64,000 nucleotides of DNA from Pirellulaceae bacterium (lineage in GTDB: Bacteria; Planctomycetota; Planctomycetia; Pirellulales; Pirellulaceae), in NCBI GenBank assembly GCA_026004795.1, contig BPJV01000008.1, positions 62,001 to 126,000 of the forward strand. The letters run 5' to 3'. Positions 8,792 through 23,700 of the stretch are shown in pieces. The notes beneath the pieces are model-generated. The model was given only the letters and a program-made list of their open reading frames with translations, was not told where the DNA came from and ran no database searches. A program made the translations under genes and the position numbers. Every line of letters starts with the position of its first letter. Positions within the stretch are counted from its first letter, which is position 1.

Positions 8792-11700
8792 CTATTCAAG
8801 TTCCCCGAAAAAGGCATCCCATCCATCGCGCAAGTCGTCCAGCGGACTCAATCGTTCCGCGATCAACGCCTCCAATGCCGACTCCTCTTCCTCTTGATCG
8901 CCGGCAAGCCAATTCCAGTCGCTTGCGGACGACGATGCTCCCAGCACACCTTCCTCTCCTCCGAAGCGATCGGCCTGGACGACTTCCACGAGCGAATCGT
9001 TCAGCGCTGCCTGAACCTCGCGCAGCACTTCTTCCGCCACCGTCACCAGGATCTGTTCCGGGGTCACCATCGTGACATAGGTTTGGGTGCTCGCTTCAAC
9101 GGGCGATTCCCCCTCTCCCCCGGCCGTCGTAGAGTTGAGGAAATTGATTACCAGCAACGCGTCCAACGGCGTGACGAATTCGTCCCCGTTTACATCGAGA
9201 TACGGCGGAGGAGTAAAGGGGGGATCGATGTTCGGTAGGAAGGTCTCGTTGCCTTTATTCAAATAGTTGATGACCAACAACGCATCGATCGGCGAAACGA
9301 AACCGTCATCGTTGACATCCATGTTACCCGCCGGATTCTGCCACCGACTGTTTTGCACATTCACGGTAACTTGCGCTACGTTCGAGACGGTGCCAAGTTC
9401 ATCACGGACCACGTAGGAGAACCGCACCGTGCCCGAGAAATCGGTGGGAGGAGTGTAACGAATTGTTCCATCGGGTTGCGGTTCAGCCAAACCTCCAGGA
9501 GTGGGATTAACGACGACCTGCACCGTCGCTGGATCGATCGTACCGTCGACGTCACTATCATTGCTCAACACTTGCACGTCGACCGGTTCATTCTTGAAGG
9601 TAAAGGCGATGTCGTTATTAGCCACTGGAGCTGTGTTCATCGCCAACGTCACCGTCGCCTCATTGGACACGTTTCCAGCAGCATCCTTGACCGTGTATCC
9701 CAACGTATCTAAACCGCGGTAACCCGGGTTGGGAGTGTATTCGATCACTCCGGTTTGGTTGACCACCGCCGTGCCATGCAGTGGCAGGGTAGTAATCACT
9801 ATCGTGCGTGGATCGATCGATGAGTCGATGTCGGTGTCGTTATCCAACACCGGCAGCAAACGGGTCTGACCGACACCGATGGAGTAAACGTCATCGCGTG
9901 CGATGGGCGGATCGTCGATGCCGTCGACTTGAATGGTCACGACTGCCGGACTGCTCTCGGCGTCGGACGCATCCCGAGTGACGTACGAGAAGCTATCGAT
10001 GACGTTTTGCCCAGACGTTAGCTGCTGAATCGTAGCCACGCCGGTCGGATCGTAAGTAAAGGAACCATCCTCCTGGATAACCACTACCGCACCCAGCGTC
10101 GAGGTGAATGTTCCCGAAACTGCTCGCAACGCGTCATCCGGCAGGTCCACATCCGTGTCGTTGGCCAGCAGACCAGGCGCAGGGACCGATAGCACGCTAT
10201 TCTCATCGATGGCATAGGCATCTGCCTGCGCAATGGGCGGATCGTTGACCGGTTGAATCACGATGGTGAACGTCTGCTCTGCGGAGGTATTCTGGTGCAG
10301 GCCTCCTGACGGGCCGCGGTCGGTCGCCTTGACTCGCACCACAGAACTTCCATGGGCATTGGTCGCGGTGGTGAAGCGCAATTCACCGGTGGCCGTGACA
10401 TTGGGTTGGACCGAGAAGATGGCCGGATTCTCCACATCCACCGTGAAAAAGATCTCTTGTCCTGCCTCATCCAAAGCCGTCGGTGGACTATTGCGTAATC
10501 CAGCGGCTGCGGCGATGCCGGTGGCCCATGCCGCCGAGTAGGCTCCACTGTCTTCATCGACGATGACGTTGGCACCAGCGGTGAACACGGGTGGATCATT
10601 CACGGGGACAATGGAGATAGTGAAGCTCTGAGGAGCCGAGCGATTCACGTGCGGTGCCGTACCGGGGCCATCATCAACTGCCACCACCGTCACCACCGTC
10701 AATCCATTCGCGTCCGGGGCCGGGGTAAATCGCAGCGTGCCAGTGCCATCGACCGTCGGAGGCACAGCAAAGAGCGAGGGGGCATCGCTGGTTACCTCGA
10801 AACTGACCGTCTGCGTGGCATGCTCATCCAGGGCGGCGGGTGGCCCGGCCAGAATGTTCGTCGCCCACCCGTTGACCACAACTTCGCCGGCATCCTCGAC
10901 CACCGTCTGGTCGGCGCCACGGCTGAACTGGGGGGCATCGTTAACGCCGGCGATCGAGATCGAGATCGTTCCCGATCCGCTCCGTGGAGGAGTTCCGTTG
11001 TCGGTCACCACATACACGAAGCTATCGCTACCGACAAAATTCGCTGGCGGGGTGTAGGTAAAGGATACGATCTCCGTGCCCATGAATACCGGCACGATGG
11101 TCCCCCCTTGCCGACTGGTACGCTCGATCTGCGTGATGCTTAGCGACTGCGATAGCTCGTCCGATGTTGGACCGGGGACGTCGCCAACCAAGACATCGCT
11201 GGCATTGATGGTAACCGGTGCATCTTCGGAAATAACTTGCGTAAAGGCATCCGCGACGGGCGGGTCGTTAACCGGAGTGACATTGATTGTAAATGTTCGC
11301 TCCTCCGAGACGTTCTTATTCGGCGGCGGCGAGTCCAAACCGCTATCTCGCAACCGCACCCGCACACGCAGATCAGCGTTCAGGCTATTTACGTTGGGGG
11401 CTGTTTGGAAGGTCAGCGTCCCATCCGCGGCGATGCTCGGTTGCACCACGAAGACGGCGGGATCCATCGCCACGACCTCGAATTGCACGAACTGATTGTT
11501 CTCGTCGTCGGTACCCACTGGCCCGCGACGCACGTTGGTTGCGAACCCACCGACGTTCTGCAATCCCGCATCCTCATTGACGGTCACGGAGTTGGGAACG
11601 TCGAACACCGGGGCGTCGTTTATCGGTGTGAGGGTAATGGTGAACGTGCGCAGATCGGTCGTGTTGGAATTGGGTGGAGGCGATGAAGCTCCGTCATCCA

Positions 11701-14700
11701 ACAGCCGTACGACAACCAACGTGGTACCGTTCTTGTGCTGGGCGGTCTTGAAGGTCAAGGTGCCGCTGGCATCGATTGTTGGCTGCACATCGAACAGTTG
11801 CGGGTTGCTTACCGATACGATGTCGAAGCTCAGGTTCTGCGTCGCTTCGTCCGTAGCGGTCGCCGGTCCCGGAACGGCATTAGCCGCAAAGCCGACGATC
11901 GACGTCTGGCTCACTCCCAAAAACTCTTCGACGTCCTCGATCACCGTTACCGATGGATTGGGGATCGAGAAACTGGGCGGATCGTTTACTGGCGTCGCGA
12001 GAATGGTGAACGTCTGCTCGGGCGACGTATTGTTGTCTGGAAGTGGACCGGCTACGCCATCATCTTCCAGATAGACAATGACACGCAAATCAGCATTCAA
12101 GTCATTGACGTCAGGACCAGTTTGATAGATCAACGTTCCATCGGCGGCGATTTGCGGTTGCACCGTGAATTTGCTTGGATCGACCGCGCGAACATGGACC
12201 GTGAACGTCTGCCCGGTTTCATCGGTTGCCGTCAACGGCCCTGGACGCAAGCCGGTGGCAAAATTGGGGATGGTCGTCAACCCTTGGTCCTCGATCCCCG
12301 CGACCGTTGCAGGCACGGTAAACTCCGGCGGATCGTTCACCGGTGTCAAGTTGATGGTGAACGTCTGGTCCGGACGCGATTGATTCTCGTCGCCATTACC
12401 GGTCGAACTATCCGGACCGTCGTCAAGCAAGTGGACAACAACGATCGCTTGGCCATTCTGGTCCGCTGCAGTAACAAACGTCAGGTCACCGGAAGGGGTG
12501 ATCGTCGGTTGTACGGAGAACAACGACGGGTCGGAGACGGATACGGTGACGAAGGTCAAATTCTGCTTCGTGGCCGGCAACGTCGTCTCATCGATCGCCG
12601 TGACGGGGCCGGCCACGATGTTGGTGGCAAATCCAGGAATCACTGTAGGGTTGATCCCCGTAACCTGTTCCTGATCTTCGAACACCGTGACTTCCGGAAC
12701 CGGGATGTCGAAACTCGGTGCATCGTTGACCGGTGTGATCGACAGCGTGAAGGTCTTTACCGTCGTATCCACGTCCAATGGATGAACCACCCCGCCATCG
12801 TCCATCAAGGCAACTTCCACCCGCAAGTCGTGACCGGTCGCGTTGTTGACATCAGGGGCCAGTTCAAACGTGAGGGTTCCGCGACCTGTCACCTGATCCA
12901 GGACGATCGCCGGTTGCCCGGTCGCCGTGAAGGCAGTCGGATCGAGTGGGGTTACTAGAATACTCAACGTTTGAGCTGCCAGTTCATCATCGGCAGAGGT
13001 CGGTCCCGGCCGCGCGTCGGTGACGAAGTCCACGATACTCTGCGGCCCCGGATCCTCGAGCAGATCAATGGTGTCTGGAATGGTGAACTCTGGCGCGTCA
13101 TTAATCGGTGTGGGCAAGATGGTAAACGTCCGAGGCGCTGCCGAGTTGATGTTGCGAGGCACGCTAGTGCCCCCGTCGTTCGCACCGGAATCGACGGCGA
13201 TGACTTCCACCAGAATCGGTGTGAACGGCGCGGCTTGATTCAAATGCGGAACGAGTTCATAAGTGAGCGTTCCTGGACTGGCATCGTCGGTACCGGTTAT
13301 CGTAGGCAAAGTGACGAACTGCGACGGATCCAATGCCGTCACGGTGAAGGTGACGATTTGATTTTCGCCGGGGGCCACCGGTCCGGTCGCTTCGTCCGTG
13401 GCGGCTGCCGGGCCGGGCAGGATGTTGGAGACAAATCCCGGAACCGTGACCAGACCAGCATCTTCGTCCGAAGTATGCGTCAGCGGCATGTCGTATTCAG
13501 GCGGATCATTCAGTTCGGCCACGTCGATGGTGAAGGTCTTCGTGGTGCGATCGACCCCACCCAAGGCCGTACCGCCATCGTCGGTAATCGTCACCTCGAC
13601 GACGAAGTTATGGCCGGTATTGCGATTGGCATGAGGCGCCGTTTCATAGACGAGATCGCCGCTGATCAAATCAATGCTTGGGTATCCCGTGGCAGTAAAG
13701 GATGCGGGATCTGCCGCAATGGTCACCGTCAAGTTCTGTACGGCTTCATCCAGAGCTTCCACCGGCCCCGGTCGCAGCCCGGTCAAGAACCCACCCACCG
13801 TAACCACGCCCTGGTCTTCCAAAGCGGTGACGGTATCCGGAATATCAAATTCCGGTGCGTCGTTAATGGCGGCGGGCAAGATGGTAAATGTCACCGGTGC
13901 CGATTTATTGACGTCTCCCTTGGGAGTGCCATCCAATCCCGTGTCAACCGCCACTACCTCCACCAAGATCGGAGCGAAGGGAGTGACACGATTCAACTGC
14001 GGCACCAATTCGAAGGTCAAATGTCCGGCTCCCAGCGGATCGGTGGTACCGGTGATCGAGGGCAAGGTGACGAATTGCGACGGATCCAACGCGGTGACTT
14101 GGAAGCTGACCTGCTGATCCTCGAAGATCAACGCGGGGCCGGTTCCCTCGTCGGTTGCCTCCACCGGACCGGGACGAATATCGGTGAGGAAGTTGTTGAC
14201 CGTTACCAAACCGGCATCTTCGACGATCGTCGGGGCGAGAGTCATGTCGAGTTCCGACGGCATGGTGAACTGCGGCGCGTCGTTGACCTCCGTGATGTGA
14301 ATGGTCAACGTGCTGGTGTCGGTCAACGGATTGGCGTCGCCACCAGCGACACCGCCATCTTGAATCGTCAGCTCGATCAATACCGGTCCATCAATGTGGC
14401 TGTTGTAATGTGCCGGCGGCGTGAAGGTCAGTGTATCGTTGACCACGGACACGCTACCTCCAGAGACGGCTGCCGCCGGACCAAGGATCACGGCATTGAT
14501 GACGGTGAGCGTCTGTCCCAGTTCGTTGATCTGGGACGGATTACCGAAGATGCCTTTGAAATCGTTAGCGGTGAAATCGGATCCGGGACGAACGATCGTT
14601 TCATCCTCGAGGATGGTGATCTCATCATCGATCGCCGTGGGAGAATCATTGACCGGCTCTACGGTAATCACCACCGTGGCCGGGACGGCACTCTTGAGGC

Positions 14701-17700
14701 GATTGTCGATCGCGTAGTAGACGAAACTGTCCGTCCCGAAGAAATCAAAATCGGGTGTGTACACGAACGAACCATCGGATTGTAAATCCAAAGTGCCATG
14801 TTCCGGTGCCTTCACCGGTTGAATGCCGGCAGTAAATGGATCCTCGTCCCGGACGCTGATCGACGCACTATCGCTGTCGGTATCGTTGGCCAGCACGCCT
14901 GGCGCGCTAACCGTCAGTACGGAATCTTCCAGAACGGAGTAAGCGTCATCGACGGCAACCGGCGGCAACCCAGCGACGATCTCAATCAGGTGATCCTCGA
15001 CTTCACCGCCGATGCCGATACCGGTCAGGTCGAGATTGCCATTGGTGCTCAAGCGGAAACGACTGGTTGTAAAGCCGATGGCAGCACTAGCAGGAGTCGA
15101 AACCATGATCGTCGTCTCACCTGCCTGAATCGGCATGTTGGCGACGATCCGTTCCCCAGAATCATTAAAGTCACCATCGGCGTTCCAATCGAACCAGGCA
15201 TCCAGTATCCCGGGAGCAGTCGCTGTTACGGTTACCGGAACCGCTGGAGAGGCAGCATTGAATATCCCACCGAACCGCACTCCATCCTCGTCATCCCCTT
15301 GGATGGTCAACGTCCTGCCGTCGGTCAACGCGGGGCCCAGCGACAGCAGCCCCCCGGTCACACGTGCATTGATCGCATCGGCGAATGCCTGAACAATCTC
15401 CTCCGCCGTGGCCGTACCCAAATCGGATACAGTCACTGGAACATTCGCCACCCCAACTGCTGCGTCGACTGTTGGGTCGCTCAGCTCGAACACGACGACC
15501 TGGCCTTGACCGTCACGCAACGTCAACGTTTGACCGTCGGCGTAGGAGAATGCCGTCTCTGTGGGGAATACCAGGTCGAAAGTGCCGATGGGGAGCCGCA
15601 CCACGCCCGGTGCCGCGGACAGATCGATATAGTGATCGCGCGTTCCGCCGAGATTGACGGTAGCACCAGCAGCGAAGGCGGAAAGATCCGTGATGTCACC
15701 TGCCAACACGGCCGCATTGATGCTTGCTGCCAGCGCCGAGGCAACGTCAGCTGCTGAGATCGCCGCAGACAGGTCCACTGGGATCACCGCACCGCTGGAT
15801 ACCGACGCGTCGGTATCGAACTCAAAGATTACCGTCTTGAGAATCGCATCCGTGATCGTAATCTGCTGACCATCCAACACTCCAGGTGCAGGGACTTGCA
15901 ACGACGCCGGCCCGCGAGTGCCGATGGTGATATTGCTGATTGTCGATCCCAACCACGCGCTTTCATTGTCGTCGCCCCTGGCCGCTGGGCTGTGCACACC
16001 ATCGGGATCCCCGTCGGCGAACGCACCGAGGAACAATTGGGGAGCGTCGATGGGAAGCAAGGTGTGGCGAGCACCATTTTGGGACTGCATGGTCAACGAA
16101 CCTGTCCCCGGAGCGTCGCCGTAATCGACCTGGACTTCCGGCATCAGAATCGTGAACTGAGTCAAGGAAGTGGGGCGATTGGCCAACAATGTGTTCCCAG
16201 CAATGTCCTGAATGGCAGGGATCGCAGTAGCGGTGAACAGCGCCGGAGTTCCGGCATCGATGCTGGTCGCACCGTTGACCATCACCGCTAAATCGCCGAG
16301 CAAATAGGCTGGTTGGCCCCCGAACGCGGCGTTGATGCTGGCCATCATGGCCGCGGCCATCTGGTAGCGACTGTACGTCTGACTGAAGGGAACAGCCACC
16401 GTTCCCGCGGACGCACTTTGATCGCTATCGAACTCGAACGTGTGCGTCGTCCCACCGATGGTGACCGAGAACTGATCACCGTCGGCGACACTTACTCCAT
16501 CCGGAGCGATGATGCGCATCGCCTGTTGATTGTTCAGCGTGATCTCGTATACCGAATCGGGCCGCCAAAGTCCCGACAGTGGTGTCAGGCGGATGTTGCG
16601 ACTGTTGGCATTGTAACCGAAGACGTAATCGATGCCGGGTTGCAACAAGCGACCATTCTCCGTCAACGTCACCGAGTCGGCGGTGACCGTGGCCGCATTC
16701 GGTCCCGTTCCCCCTCCGCTCTCCTCCAATAACAATGAGAAGAACGCGAGGTTGCCCGATTCCAGCCGAATGTTCGTGACCGTCCGATCTCGATCCACGT
16801 TCTCCGCATCGTTATCGATCGGTTGCAACAAGACTGCCACTGGACCGAAGAAGTCTGCTCGATCGTACGCCCCGCGATCCTTGAAAACGTTGGCGCCGAG
16901 GCCAGGCGGTGTATTGACCGTCGGATCGTCCACACGCCGCTGACCGACGATATCTAGATCGGGGGCCAACGCCGGACTGGGGGGCAGCGCCAGCGACGAC
17001 TTAACCTGCGTCAGGGAGGCGTGTTCAGCCAGGGCTTCTAGCGAACTATCGATCGCCGGCGATCCGTCGACCAGGTAGAAAATCGACGCACTGGCGTTGA
17101 CGAACGGATCGCTCGCCGAAGTCAGGCGGAACGACTCGGGGGCACCGCCTGGTGTGACGTTCGTATTGTTGGCGTGGTAGAAATTAGCCCCTAGAGCGAA
17201 GGTGCTCTGCGCACCTCCCACATCGATGCCGACCGAGTTATTGGCCAAAATGTTGTTGATGATGTTTGGCGAGGCTCCCTGCTCGACACGTATTCCGGTA
17301 CCACTGCCACCACCGTAGATCGTATTGTTGACCACTCTGGCAATGGTGCTGGGCCGCATCACGTCCTGACCATGAGCCGGGCTGGGATTGACGGCATCCC
17401 CACTGATTAGAATGCCACCGGTCGAATTCTCATCCAGCACGTTATTGATCAGCACGACTCCCGGCGCCAATTGATTGGCATTGTTCGTCGGATAGTAGAC
17501 CGGGGAACCTGGGGAGGGAGCACCAGCACCACTGCGCGGCGCCGCGTCGACCACGATCCCCCAACTGCCGCTATTGCGAACAGCCGTAGAGCTGATCACG
17601 ACCATGCCCTGATCACGCAAGCGATTCTCGTCTCCATGGTCCTCGCCGAACGGCGTGAAATCATTTCCCCACACCACCGCGGACAGGCCCGGCACACTGT

Positions 17701-20700
17701 TCAATTGCGTTGACCCTAAGCGGTTGAACGCGGCAGGACCATGCAGCTCGACCGTCGAGCCATTACTCCACACGCTTGCAGAAACACTCAGATTCAATTG
17801 CACCACGTTGGAATTGATCGCATCACGGATCTTGGCGGCCACCTCGCTGGCGCGATCCGAGGCGAAAATGCTGATTGGAACGGTTCCTGGCTGAGTTCCT
17901 TGAGCGGGATCGTTCGGTCCGTTGATCACGTCGAATTCAAACGTGACCTCCCGCATTCCATCACTCAAAGTAAACGTGGCTGCGTCTGGGATGGCCGCAG
18001 CATTGTCGACCGAAATCCCGATACTACGCGTCAAGCGATCATTGGAATCGAAAGTTCGGGCTAGCAGCAATTCATCATCATTGACGGTGAATCCGTAATC
18101 GGCAGCCGTGCGGATCTCCAGTTGGTAGCGACCTACTTCGATCTCATCGATGCCCCAACCACTCGGTTCGTACTGCAGGTTATTGGTGAAGAAGCCAGCG
18201 TTATTGACAAGATTCGGAGTGGTGATCGGCGGGTTGTTGACAACCGCTTCGCCGCGTTCGGCCAAGCCGATGAGGATGTCATCGATGAACAGCCCTTCAA
18301 AGGCATTGTCTTGGCCGCGCTCATCGGCATTGTTCAACGCCGTGTTGCGAACATCGGCGCCAAACTGATCTCCTGGCAACCGATTGGCCACGACGAGTGG
18401 CCCGGCATTGGTCACCTGGTACTTCAACAGCCGAACCGTCTCGCCATAAACGGGCCAAACATCGAGATTGGTTTGCTGACCGGCTGCATTGAACGTGGCC
18501 GCCAAGGCCTGGCGAACTGCGTCGCGCACCGCCGCGGCTGAATCGGCATGAGTAATTGGCACGCGCACGTTCCCCGCCGCGACTCCGGGAATGCCTTGAA
18601 TCGTCGCCGGGGGAAGTCCCGTCTGGGAATACGGCAATCCACTGGGGGCATCGACGTTGATGATGTTCCGTCGTTGCGGATTGACCACACTAGTAAAGGG
18701 CAACTTCAATCGTACGCGGTTGGCAATCTGCTCCGGCGAGTCGGTGGGCGAGTAGAAGATGTTCGTACCAACATTCGAGCTTTGCGAGAACGTGTACGTT
18801 ACCCCAGCTACGGTCAGCGAATCTCCCTCATCGATGCTCGCACCTCCGGGCAGATTCAACACCAAACCCAAGTCGAACTCGAACGTTGCATTTTGCGCAA
18901 GTGGTTGATCAACGCTCGCAACACTAAACGTCGCGCCATCATCGAGCTTCCAGCCCGGAACTACTTTAAGTTCGACGCCTCCGCGGAGCGGATCGGCCGA
19001 GCGGAAGGTGCCTCCCGTCGAGAACTCGAATCGCAGCTTGACATTCTCCTGTCCGGCGAAGGCTGCCAGCGAAGCGCGCACCTGCCGCCACGAATCGGGG
19101 GCGCCGTTATCACCGACGTCAAACGCCTCTTGGACCATCAAGGGGCGGCCATTGGCATCGACATTACCGCTGATGTTGACGTCGAATTCATCCTGTCCGT
19201 TGGTGAAATTGCCGTTGATCGCCGAGTTGTTCGTGCTGAGCAGAACCCACTGCCCGTCTTCTCCGGCGGCGTAGACACGGAACGCGTCGAGCATGCGTTG
19301 GTTGTCGGTCAGATCGCTGTTTTGTCCCTGCGTCTCCAAGTAGTAATTGAAGTACAGCATGGGAACATCGTCGATCGAGTAATCGCTCAGATCGATCGGC
19401 AGACTCTCGATCGCCCCATGAGCGCCACCAGGCAGGTTGTAAGAATTGTCGTACACGGCATGAATCGGATCCCAGTCGCCAAGTTGCCGGAATGCAGTGT
19501 TATCATTGTTCGCATTCTCGAAACCGAAATACAGACTGTTTTCACCGTTTTGGTTCTGTGGCCGCGCATTGTTATGGGTGGCGGGACGACCGTGTCCAGA
19601 GTCGCCTCCGCGGGTATCGGTCAAGTGCCACAGGTTGACATCGAGCGGCGAGAAATCCACTCCCTGAATTCCTGAACCCAGCGCCGCCACGTTCGATTTC
19701 ACCTTGTAATTGGCGCCAGGGAAAACAGGTTGCAAATTCCCCGCCGTATCAAACGCATAGATCGTTCCGTCAGTGGTAGTCCCGAATAGGATCTGTGAGA
19801 ATCTCCCCCCCTCCAAGTTCTTCGGTCCGATCGTCAGCCCGGTAAACGCGACGGGAAGTGTTGTTTCGGGATCCACAATGGTGGCAATGGGGAATTGGAA
19901 ACGACTGCCGAGGGGCTGCGTTCCATCACCTACATTCATTTCGAAAAGCTCCCCATCGTCGCTCACCGCGTAGAGACGCGTTGGCGTCGCCGCCAACCCC
20001 GTGACGGTGGCCAAGGGGTCCGCGGTGATCAATTCGAAAAACTCGACATCCTGCGTTCCCGCACCCTGCGTACGGAAGTTACCTTGTCGATCCTGGACGC
20101 CTGCCGGGTTGATCACCGAGCCGTCCGTAGGATTCAACCGGTAAACGTAGTTGGTTCCCCAAACAGGTCGGTTGGAAATCAATTGACGGCCAACGGGGTT
20201 GTTGTTGGCATCAAGAAACGCCTCGTGGAAGATCCGATTTTCCCCGCGATGGGCAACGCCGAACAGGCGCAGATTGCCCGAGTCGACTTCCGCGGCATTG
20301 GAATAAAAAGTCAAACCCTCGAATTGCATGCCGTCGCCGACTTGAGCATTATTCTTGGTGCGCTGACGCACTTGGAAATTGCCGTTGTTGTCAATTTCCG
20401 TAGTAAACGTTTGCAATCCGGAATTGCCCGCCGAACTGGTGCCCACATTGCCGGCATGATCGATCAACAAGAAGTTGCCGTTGTTCGCATCGGTGTCGAA
20501 GCCTTGAGTATTGATTTCATACCCCACCAGGCGGCCGTCCGGTGACATGGCCAGGTCATGCACGCGAGCAAAATCGCTACCCACTTCCGCTTCGATGGCA
20601 CCGGTGAAGGCATTGGCCAGCAGCAGACGCGAACCATTGCCTTGATTACGAACGACATACGTCGACACGTCGGCCAGCGTGAACGGCACCGCGTTGGTCG

Positions 20701-23700
20701 TGGCCAGGGTGCTACCGCTAAACGCCACCTGCTTCGGTCCGTTCGCAGTCTCCGCGTAGGTGGCATTGTCGAAACGATCCACGACGATACGTTGGACGCT
20801 GTCGATCGGTTCCAAACGGACTAGCGGTTCGGCTGGATTGGCTTCCATGTATTGGCGCAATTCATGCGCCACCAGGGAGTTGTTCGTTACAGCGACCAAG
20901 TACTCGCCAGGCAACAACTCCTGTGCTCCGATGAACGGATCCTTCGTGCCGAACGAACCGCGACTGAAATCGTCGACATCCCCGAGATTTTGCCCGGGGC
21001 GAGGCCGGTCATCGGAAATATCCGAGTCGGTGCCGACGAGCACCAACTGAAACTCGTCGTCCGTTTCCGTTGAGGGATCGTTGGGGTTGAATCGAAATAC
21101 CCACAGCGTCGTGTTCGGTCGACCATAAGCATCGGCGTAATCGATGTCGAAACTGACCGACACATGGGGATCGCCTTGCTGCAAATTCGGATGAGAAACC
21201 GTGAATCGATACCAGTCGACGTTCGCGGCCCCAGCCAATTCCCCAGCTACAGAAACGCCCGCACGGTCCGACGCCGCAATATTTCCCACATACACGGTGT
21301 CGGCAGGATCGAACAGCGGCGGCCCGCTCAACTCGCTACCAGTACCCAACAGCGGCGAGTGGCGAGGTAATCCGATAACTTCGATTCCGGCCATCGCGTA
21401 CCGTACATCCGCGTAGCGAATGGTCGACCCGCCGATTTCATCGGTTTGCTGCATGCGGATTTGCATCCGATACGCGCCGGCGGACAAACCGTCGCGCAGT
21501 CGCGAAGGATCTTGTAGATTGGTCGCCGGGTCACCAGGTTGGAGGTTGCTGCTGCGCACGCGCACGAAGTACTTGCTGGGATTGCCCTGCACGCCAGGGA
21601 GCACCACCCGCAAGCCGGCATCCAAGGGGTTGATCGACTGGAAGTCCTTGGCCACCGGTGCTGCCGTACCGGGCAACCAGGTATTTCGCGGGGCATGGGT
21701 ATCACGTTCCAACACATTGACGTTCTGAGTAGGAATCGCGGCGGGATCGACAAAGGCCACCGCTCCGGTCTGAGACTCGTTCAACGAATTGTCCGATTGA
21801 GCGATGATGTTCCCTGCTTCATCAATCAACTCGATAACCGTATCCAGTCCCATATCGGTGCGATCGATATCGAACCATACGGTAGTCCCCGCCGTGGCTT
21901 GAAAACTGTAGACGTCCAAGTCGCCCGGGGAGGCGATGGTGCCGTGTACCGTAAACCCGAGCCGCAGGTTTTCATCACCGGCTCGCATGTCATTAGCCAA
22001 AGCTCCCAAAGGTTGGGCCGAAAGCGTATCGTCGTTCGTACCCACATCCTGGATGGCTTCCGGTTCCAGCTCGATGGTCGTGTCGACATTACGATCGTTC
22101 GATTCAGGATTCAACCGAATCCCGCGCCAGTCTCCCGGCTGGGCGACGGAAGAGCCGTCGCCGTTGGTGTCCAATTGAGGCAAGCCATCGGGGCGGAATC
22201 CTGTTCCTACCGAGTCGTCGCGCAAACTGGTCATGAATACCGGAAATCCGGGGGTACCGAGGATCTGCAGCGAGCCACCGATACGGTCGGGAATATCCAA
22301 TGGTAGTCCCGATGCGGTAATCCCTGCACCGTTCCCTAGTTTCACAACCAGGCTCTCATTAGCACTGCTCTGCAATCGCAGACCGCCATACGTGTGAAAA
22401 TCGGGCACGACGATTTCACTTTCCAGAATATGCACGATATCGGTATCGTCCCACACCGACTCGGTGGTCAAGGTGGCACCTCGCACCCGCATGCCGTTCA
22501 AACCGTTCAGGGCAAGTTTATTCTCGCGGACCAAGGGGCCATGGTTGCCTGTTCCCCCTGCCATGCGGTCCGAGCGGCCTGTCTCTCGTCCCCAATCCTG
22601 CAACGGAACTGCTTTGAGCGAATTGGCATCGATACTGATGACCGCCGTGCCGGTGGCCGAGTTGTTTTGGATGATATTGTTGACGATGATCGGCTGGCTG
22701 CCGCGAACGAAGATCACGCTGGCATCGTGACTGCCGCGACCGACGCGAAGACTGTCCTGATTACCCCCCTTGCCCGATGCATTGTTCTCGATGGTCGAGT
22801 TAGCGATCCGCGCCCGCGATTGGTGTACCTCGATCGCATTGAAACCCGCGAATCCTCCAGGAACGCTGGTGACTCCACCGCCGTACGTAATCAGCGCGTG
22901 GTCGACGCTGAGCGATGTAAAGTGACGAGCCAGCAGTCCCCCCCAGTCGCCTGGCGCAGGAGTTGACGCGGTACCGTCATTGTTCGTGTCGAAGGTGCCT
23001 CCGGCCCCGTAACGATCGTCCTTACGACTGGTCAACACGACCTGTTGCTGCGCGTTCCCCTCGACGATCAACTGCGAACTGATTCCCGCCTCGATCCTCG
23101 CGCCGAACGATTTGACAATGATTCCCGGATCGATGGCCAAGCGAGCATCGGTACGTGCACGACGCAGCGCAGTTGCCGTTGGATCGGCTAGCGTCACGCC
23201 GAGATTTTGACCACGATCGATAAAGCTGGTGGACGACTTATCGATCTCCGCCACCAACGTATAGGGGGCGGCTCCTCCGTTGGCGCTACGGTAGATACGG
23301 CGGCCGACGAATTCGCCTGTTGCGACTGGCAGATTGTCCAATCGAACTCCGCCACCGGAGCCTACCGTCACGTCCAAGGTCGCATTGCTGGGAATCCCCT
23401 CCGCCCCATACAGGTCGAAGAAGGTAATCCGGTAGTTGTACGATTCTCCTGGAGTGAGTGCACCGGAGGCAGGGCTGAAGCTAACCAGATCGACTGCCGG
23501 TCGACGAGTTTCCAACATCGGACCACCGGGAGTACCGCGGATGATCAGGTTTTCACCCAATACATGCGTGATGTCCGTGTCGTCAAAGCGTCCAGGAAAA
23601 TCGAGCGTATCGATGACCGAACCGGCTGCCGTTTCCACGCGAATAAACAAACCGTTGGTCGAATTATTCAACAATGTATTGCCGCGAATGTCCGGCCCCA

